Origin: an uncultured Ruminococcus sp.
Lineage (GTDB): Bacteria > Bacillota > Clostridia > Oscillospirales > Acutalibacteraceae
Length of the DNA: 10,362 nucleotides
Assembly (NCBI GenBank): GCA_902803585.1
Contig: CADCQO010000204.1
Span: 1 to 10,362, forward strand
Direction: 5' to 3'
Under the pieces are notes generated by a model, which worked only from the letters and a program-made list of their open reading frames with translations, was not told where the DNA came from and did not search any database. Position numbers and translations under genes: made by a program. Of this stretch, positions 6,170-10,362 are shown one piece after another (the stretch's first letter is position 1; every line of letters begins with the position of its first letter).

Positions 6170-7789
6170 TCATCTTGACGGGGTGTCGGGGTGAACATTG
6201 CAGATCAGCACAAAGGGCTTGTCGCTTTTCAGCATTTCCTTTGCCGTGCGCTCCGCTTCTTCATTCGTGGAAACATACGCCGCATCAATGCCGTAAGCCT
6301 GCGCAATCATGCCGAAGTCGGGCTTGTCCTCCAGTTCTGTCACCGCATATCGGCTCCCATAGAACATATCCTGCAGTTCATGCACCATACCAAGCACGGT
6401 ATTCCGCATGACAATGATCTTGACATTCAGATGGTTCTGTGCGATGGTTGCCAGCTCGTTGAACATCATCTGGAAAGAGCCGTCACCGCACACAGCGACA
6501 ACGTCCCTGTTCGGACGGGCAAACTTTGCGCCGACTGCCGCCGGAACGGAATAGCCCATCGTACCCATACCGCCGGACGTAAAAAATCTTCCGTCCGACA
6601 CACGGTAGTTGTTGGCGCACCAGATCTGGTTCTGACCGACATCGGCAATCAGAATCCCCTTTGTCCGCATCATGCCCGACAGCTTTTCAAGAAAGCTCTT
6701 CGGCTCCACATATCCCTCGAAGGACTTATGCGGCACGGTGAATTCCGTCTGCCAGCGGGCGATATTGTCCAGCCACTCCTGCGGTGCTGTGTACTCTACC
6801 GCTTTGAACATCTGGTTCAGCACGTTTTTCATATCGCCGACGATCGGAATATTCGTTTTCATGTTTTTTCCGATTTCGGCAGGGTCAATGTCTATATGGA
6901 TAACTGTTGTATTCTCTGCGATCTGGTCAGGGGCGGAAACAGCCCTGTCACCGACTCTCGCACCGCACAGAATAATCAGGTCGGAATCATGAATCACCCT
7001 GTTCGCCGCTTTTTTGCCGTGAGAACCGATCATACCGACATACAGCGGGTCTTCTGAGGGCATGGCGCCGATACCCATCATGGTGGAAACAACGGGAATA
7101 TGCGTTTTTCCGACAAATTCACGGAAACGCAGTTTTGCGCCGGAAGTCAGTACACCGCCGCCCGCTACAATGACGGGACGCTGTGCACTGCTGAGAATTT
7201 CCAGTGCCTTTCTGATCTGCATCGGGTGACCCGAAACACTGGGTTTGTAGCCGATAATATTGACCTTTTCAGGATATGCAAACTCCTGAACGGTTCCCTG
7301 CTGGATATCAACAGGTACGTCAATCAGCACCGGTCCGGGACGACCGGTTGACGCAATATGAAACGCTTCCCTGAAAACTCTGGGAAGGTCAGCAGGATCT
7401 TTCACAAGATAGCTGTGCTTGACGAAGGATTCACACGCTCCCGTGATGTCTGCCTCCTGAAAAACGTCCCGCCCAAGCTGGTCGCTCTTGACCTGACCGG
7501 TAATGGCTACCAGCGGGATCGAGTCCATATACGCCGTAGCGATACCTGTAATCATGTTCAAAGCACCGGGGCCTGACGTTGCCACACAAACGCCTACTTT
7601 TGAGAGAGCTCTTGCGTAACCGCTGGCGGCATGGGCAGCATTCTGCTCCTGTCTGACCAGTACTGCACGGATATCTGTTTTTTCCAGTTCATCAAAAAAC
7701 GGACAGATGACTGCACCCGGATAGCCGAATACGATTTCTACTCCTTCCGCCTGCAGACACTTTACCATGATCTCTGCTCCGCTGAACAT
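6170..7789 (-). CDS. ilvB: Acetohydroxyacid (acetolactate) synthase large subunit, short C-terminus
   Basis: Catalytic ThDP-dependent enzyme for the first common step of valine, leucine and isoleucine synthesis: pyruvate plus pyruvate or 2-ketobutyrate. The 539 residues contain the N-terminal ThDP pyrimidine domain with catalytic glutamate E48 in RQEQNAAHAASGYAR and the SGPGALN loop at 72-78. A central domain covers about 190-330. The C-terminal ThDP-pyrophosphate domain has GDGS at 435-438 and the Mg ligands D436 and N463, 27 residues apart as expected. Odd points are A26-V27 where most relatives have Gly-Ala, Leu at 472 where plant enzymes have Trp, and an end at NVHPDTPSR. This lacks the roughly 20-residue tail that usually follows HPDxxV. 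GAGGGGG (7797-7803) lies 7 nt upstream of the ATG. It is the first gene of the operon, driven by the promoter at 7817-7845. Confidence 0.96.
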   Translation of the reverse strand: MFSGAEIMVKCLQAEGVEIVFGYPGAVICPFFDELEKTDIRAVLVRQEQNAAHAASGYARALSKVGVCVATSGPGALNMITGIATAYMDSIPLVAITGQVKSDQLGRDVFQEADITGACESFVKHSYLVKDPADLPRVFREAFHIASTGRPGPVLIDVPVDIQQGTVQEFAYPEKVNIIGYKPSVSGHPMQIRKALEILSSAQRPVIVAGGGVLTSGAKLRFREFVGKTHIPVVSTMMGIGAMPSEDPLYVGMIGSHGKKAANRVIHDSDLIILCGARVGDRAVSAPDQIAENTTVIHIDIDPAEIGKNMKTNIPIVGDMKNVLNQMFKAVEYTAPQEWLDNIARWQTEFTVPHKSFEGYVEPKSFLEKLSGMMRTKGILIADVGQNQIWCANNYRVSDGRFFTSGGMGTMGYSVPAAVGAKFARPNRDVVAVCGDGSFQMMFNELATIAQNHLNVKIIVMRNTVLGMVHELQDMFYGSRYAVTELEDKPDFGMIAQAYGIDAAYVSTNEEAERTAKEMLKSDKPFVLICNVHPDTPSR

Positions 7790-7816
7790 ACAAATTCCCC
7801 CTCTCGCATATTCCCC

Positions 7817-7845
7817 ATTATATCACCGCTGAAAATATGTGTCAA
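7817..7845 (-). promoter_or_regulatory. Exact-consensus sigma-A promoter of the ilvBNC operon
   Basis: On the minus strand, TTGACA (7840-7845) and TATAAT (7817-7822) are perfect hexamers with the optimal 17-bp spacing. The start point is expected near 7810, leaving a leader of only about 20 nt before the ilvB ATG. This is too short for a T-box or a leader-peptide attenuator. The -35 overlaps one arm of an inverted repeat, a likely place for repressor control. Confidence 0.88.
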
Positions 7846-7867
7846 GCATTTCTTGCCCCGTCTTGAC
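7841..7867. repeat. Inverted repeat GTCAAG-N15-CTTGAC at the ilvB -35 element
   Basis: Perfect 6-bp arms at 7841-7846 and 7862-7867 are separated by 15 bp, about two helical turns centre to centre. The proximal arm overlaps the ilvB -35 hexamer and the distal arm lies just upstream. This geometry suits a dimeric repressor or activator. No specific regulator can be named, and chance similarity of the distal arm to TTGAC is possible. Confidence 0.4.
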
Positions 7868-7911
7868 CGGAAAAAACCGTGTCTGTCAGCGCGGAACAGT
7901 CCCCCGCAGAC

Positions 7912-7940
7912 TTGCTATTTCAGGGGAATTTGTGTATAAT
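7912..7940 (+). promoter_or_regulatory. Predicted sigma-A promoter of ade
   Basis: TTGCTA (7912-7917) and a perfect TATAAT (7935-7940) are spaced by 17 bp, with the -35 matching at 4/6 positions. The start point should be near 7947, only about 15 nt from the ade ATG, so no purine riboswitch fits in the leader. It is divergent from the ilvB promoter, about 67 bp away between the -35 elements. Confidence 0.75.
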
Positions 7941-7961
7941 GTGGAAAAGGAGAGATGACTT

Positions 7962-9650
7962 ATGAATACTGAAAAACTGATTGCTGCGGCACAGGAAAAA
8001 GTACTGCCGGATCTGGTTCTGAAAAACGGTAAAGTGGTCAATGTCTTTACCGGCGAGATTCTCACAGGGGACGTTGCAGTGACGGACGGCTGTATTGCAG
8101 GTGTGGGTCACTATCACGGCAAAACGGAGAAGGACATCAGCGGAAAATATGTTGTGCCCGGCTTCATCAACGCCCATCTTCATGTAGAATCTTCTATGGT
8201 CACGCCTGACGTGTATGCACAGGAGGAACTGCGTCACGGTACGACTGCCATCATCACCGACCCCCACGAAATTGCCAATGTCGGCGGAACAGAGGCACTT
8301 GAGGCTATTCTTCAGGCGGCAGAACGCAGTCCGCTGAATTATTACGTCATGCTGCCGTCCTGCGTTCCCTGCACACCGTTTGAACATTCCGGTGCGGTAC
8401 TCAGTGCAAAAGAACTGCTCCGGTTCAAAGACAATCCGCTGGTGCTGGGACTGGGTGAAATGATGAATGCGGCGGGCGTTGTCGGGTGCGATAAGGAAGT
8501 CATTGACAAGCTGGACGCTTTTTCCGACAAAATCATTGACGGTCACGCACCCATGCTGAGCGGTCATATACTGAATGCTTACGCCTGCGGGGGTATCCAT
8601 ACCGACCACGAAAGCATCACATTTGAAGAAGCTGTCGAAAAACTCCGCGCCGGTATTGCAGTACTGGTGCGTGACGGGTCAGCTTCACGCAATCTGGACG
8701 TGATTATACAGGGCATCTTGGAACACGGCACGGATACTTCACGTCTGGCTTTCTGTACGGACGACAAACACCTTGCTGATATCCGCAGGGAAGGCACCAT
8801 CAGAAGCAATATCCGCAAAGCCATTGAAAAGGGTCTGTCCCCCGTCAAAGCCATACAGATGGCAACCATCAACGCCGCCAATATCTACGGTCTGAAAAGA
8901 ATCGGTGCTGTCGCCTGCGGATACCGTGCCGATATGGTGGTGCTGGACGACCTTCTGACTGTTTCCGTCAGCGAGGTGTACAAAGACGGTATTCCTGTTT
9001 CGGAACTGCCCGCCCCTCAGCCCGCCGTTTACAGTGACCGCCTTCTGCACTCCATCCACATTGCACCGCTTGCGGACGATACTTTCACTATTCCCGAAAA
9101 GGATACCTACGATGTCATCGGCATTGTCAGACACCAGATTGTCACCCAGCGGCGGCGCATGACACATCAGGAAGTCATGCAGGGACTGAAAGACGGCACT
9201 GTCCGGAAAATAGCGGTTATCGAGCGTCATCACGCCTCCGGCTGTCACGCCTGCGCCTATATCACCGGATACGGGCTGACACACGGCGCAGTCGGCACAA
9301 CAGTGGCACATGACAGCCATAATATCATCGTCATCGGTGACAATGACACGGACATGAGGCTTGCCGCCGAAGAACTGGTGCGTATCAGCGGCGGCTATAC
9401 AATCGTGCGTGACGGCAGAACAGAGGACTCCCTTCCCCTCCCGCTGGGGGGACTGATGAGCCTTGAAAGCGCAGATATTTTTATCCCGCATCTTGACAAA
9501 ATCATTCGTACCGCTTATGCTAATGGTGTAGATCCCGACATCGACCCGTTCATTACGCTGTCCTTCACAGCACTTCCCGTCATTCCTGCTGTCCGCATCA
9601 CCGATCAGGGGCTGTTTGACGTTCATAACTTCTGTTTTGTCGGGAACTGA
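7962..9650 (+). CDS. ade: Adenine deaminase (amidohydrolase superfamily)
   Basis: Converts adenine to hypoxanthine and ammonia in purine salvage and nitrogen supply; a cytoplasmic metal-dependent enzyme. The 562 residues are full length for the AdeC family (about 570-600). The metal-site signature HLHVESSM is at 72-79, followed by DPHEIANV at 100-107, GLGE at 163-166, GHAPMLSG at 194-201, TDHES at 214-218 and TDDKH at 266-270. These are the ordered motifs of adenine deaminases. The C-terminal half (about 370-562), with ITGYGLTHGAVGTT and HDSHNIIVIG, is the adenine deaminase C-terminal domain and separates it from other amidohydrolases. GGAG (7949-7952) lies 9 nt upstream of the ATG. No terminator follows, and the next gene starts 29 bp on, so the two are probably co-transcribed. 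Also called adeC. Confidence 0.97.
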   Translation: MNTEKLIAAAQEKVLPDLVLKNGKVVNVFTGEILTGDVAVTDGCIAGVGHYHGKTEKDISGKYVVPGFINAHLHVESSMVTPDVYAQEELRHGTTAIITDPHEIANVGGTEALEAILQAAERSPLNYYVMLPSCVPCTPFEHSGAVLSAKELLRFKDNPLVLGLGEMMNAAGVVGCDKEVIDKLDAFSDKIIDGHAPMLSGHILNAYACGGIHTDHESITFEEAVEKLRAGIAVLVRDGSASRNLDVIIQGILEHGTDTSRLAFCTDDKHLADIRREGTIRSNIRKAIEKGLSPVKAIQMATINAANIYGLKRIGAVACGYRADMVVLDDLLTVSVSEVYKDGIPVSELPAPQPAVYSDRLLHSIHIAPLADDTFTIPEKDTYDVIGIVRHQIVTQRRRMTHQEVMQGLKDGTVRKIAVIERHHASGCHACAYITGYGLTHGAVGTTVAHDSHNIIVIGDNDTDMRLAAEELVRISGGYTIVRDGRTEDSLPLPLGGLMSLESADIFIPHLDKIIRTAYANGVDPDIDPFITLSFTALPVIPAVRITDQGLFDVHNFCFVGN

Positions 9651-9679
9651 TTCCAATTTTCAGCGGAGTGTGTAATTAC

Positions 9680-10362
9680 ATGAAAAAAAGACTCTTGATA
9701 TTGCTGGCGGTACCGGTGCTGTTGTCGGCGGGCTGCGGTCAGCAGGCAAAAAACGACAATTCCTCTGTGGCTTCTGCCGTTTCTGAAACGTCCGCCGTTT
9801 CTCAGACTTCCCAGCCGTCCGAAACGTCCGCCGTTTCTCAGACTTCCCAGACGTCCGAAAAATCCGCCGTTTCTGAAACGGTATCTGACGGGAGCGGGGA
9901 CGAATCCTCTGTACTGATTCTCGAATCGAACACTTCAAAGCCCGAAATCATCGAGTTTTCCATCGACAACAACCGCCCGTTCAACACCATCGAGGAATAT
10001 CTGGAAACGGACACCGCCAAAGAAATGGTGAAGCGGCTCAGCGAAGCAGAAGGCAGTGAAGTGATTATGACCGCTGTATTTGCTGAAGGCGGTACAAAAC
10101 TGGTGTTTGAACGTCAGCTCAGCACAGAATTCAATCTGTGGCTCACCGATGAATTTCTGGAGAATGTCAGCAAGTCTGTAGAGTCGAAAAAGGATACCTT
10201 CATCGCTCTGGTGGACAGTCTGGAAACCTGCGTCAACTCGAAGGTACTGCAGGTCGTTGTCCGCTACGTTGACCCCGAAGGAAATATTCTCTATGAACGT
10301 GCTTTCAACAACGATCGTCTTGACGAATCTTCCGACACTTCCGGAACATCTGACACTTCTGA
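9680..10362 (+). CDS. Putative surface lipoprotein with Ser/Thr repeat linker, cut by the right window edge
   Basis: 227 codons are in the window and the frame is still open at the edge, where the final two bases GA are an incomplete codon. Residues 1-18 are a signal peptide (MKK, then a hydrophobic run), ending in a lipobox-like LSAGC with C19 as the lipidation site. This predicts an exported protein anchored on the outer face of the cytoplasmic membrane. Residues about 20-66 are a Ser/Thr/Gln-rich low-complexity linker with a 12-residue tandem repeat. A globular domain spans about 68-214, with a hydrophobic-alternating pattern (VIMTAVFAEGGTKLVFE, VLQVVVRYVDPEGNILYE). It faintly resembles the DUF4854-type domain of clostridial lipoproteins, but I cannot confirm that. 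A second Ser/Thr-rich stretch starts at 215. GGAG (9664-9667) is 12 nt from the ATG, a rather long spacing. It probably shares the ade transcript. Function is unknown. Confidence 0.85.
   Translation, partial: MKKRLLILLAVPVLLSAGCGQQAKNDNSSVASAVSETSAVSQTSQPSETSAVSQTSQTSEKSAVSETVSDGSGDESSVLILESNTSKPEIIEFSIDNNRPFNTIEEYLETDTAKEMVKRLSEAEGSEVIMTAVFAEGGTKLVFERQLSTEFNLWLTDEFLENVSKSVESKKDTFIALVDSLETCVNSKVLQVVVRYVDPEGNILYERAFNNDRLDESSDTSGTSDTS
9785..9880 (+). repeat. 36-bp tandem repeat in the lipoprotein linker, two full units and one partial
   Basis: Units at 9785-9820 and 9821-9856 differ at one base and encode ETSAVSQTSQPS and ETSAVSQTSQTS. A diverged partial third unit (9857-9880) encodes EKSAVSET. 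Such near-identity points to recent slippage or unequal crossing-over, and copy number may vary between strains. Confidence 0.9.

Noticed and set aside
7880..7911. Imperfect hairpin GTCTG/CAGAC between the divergent promoters
   Set aside because: The 5-bp arms need an asymmetric bulge and have no T-run; likely chance in GC-rich spacer DNA.
7790..7961. T-box, purine riboswitch or other leader RNA
   Set aside because: Both divergent promoters leave leaders of about 15-20 nt, so no such structure can be transcribed from them.
8739..9656. 305-codon minus-strand open frame across ade (also 7920-8609)
   Set aside because: Both are antisense to adenine deaminase with all its motifs in order; no start signals support them.

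Overview
The window looks like chromosomal housekeeping DNA from a low-to-mid GC Firmicute of the class Clostridia, most likely a Ruminococcus/Oscillospiraceae relative. The reasons are the strong AGGAGG-type ribosome binding sites, sigma-A type promoters with 17-bp spacing, an RmuC and an rRNA methyltransferase of Firmicutes type, and a clostridial-style acetohydroxyacid synthase. The genus is inferred from general resemblance only. I see no phage, insertion sequence, CRISPR array, tRNA or rRNA, and no defence system or other clearly novel multi-gene system.

Layout: six genes read leftward (minus strand) from about 7.8 kb to the left edge, and two read rightward from 7.96 kb to the right edge. 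From the divergent promoter region at 7790-7961, the leftward set begins with ilvB, ilvN and ilvC. These encode the large and small subunits of acetohydroxyacid synthase and ketol-acid reductoisomerase, the first two steps of valine/isoleucine synthesis. A strong terminator follows ilvC. Next come rmuC with its own promoter and terminator, a THUMP-type RNA methyltransferase gene with its own promoter, and the 5' part of dnaE (replicative DNA polymerase III alpha subunit) with its own promoter. dnaE runs off the left edge. Rightward lie ade (adenine deaminase, purine salvage) and, 29 bp behind it, a lipoprotein gene that runs off the right edge.

The ilv genes form one functional unit: IlvB and IlvN make acetolactate/acetohydroxybutyrate under likely valine feedback, and IlvC reduces and isomerises the product. 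Their promoter is an exact TTGACA-17-TATAAT with a leader of only about 20 nt, so there is no room for a T-box or leader-peptide attenuator at this promoter. Control may instead act on an inverted repeat overlapping the -35 element.

The points most worth checking are small-scale. IlvB appears to lack the usual C-terminal tail. The 208-bp ilvB-ilvN spacer is open in the ilvN frame and ilvN has no ribosome binding site. IlvB carries residues at three positions where plant enzymes become herbicide-resistant. RmuC has an 11-residue-periodic coiled coil with a near-identical 198-bp internal duplication. The lipoprotein has a nearly perfect 36-bp tandem repeat.
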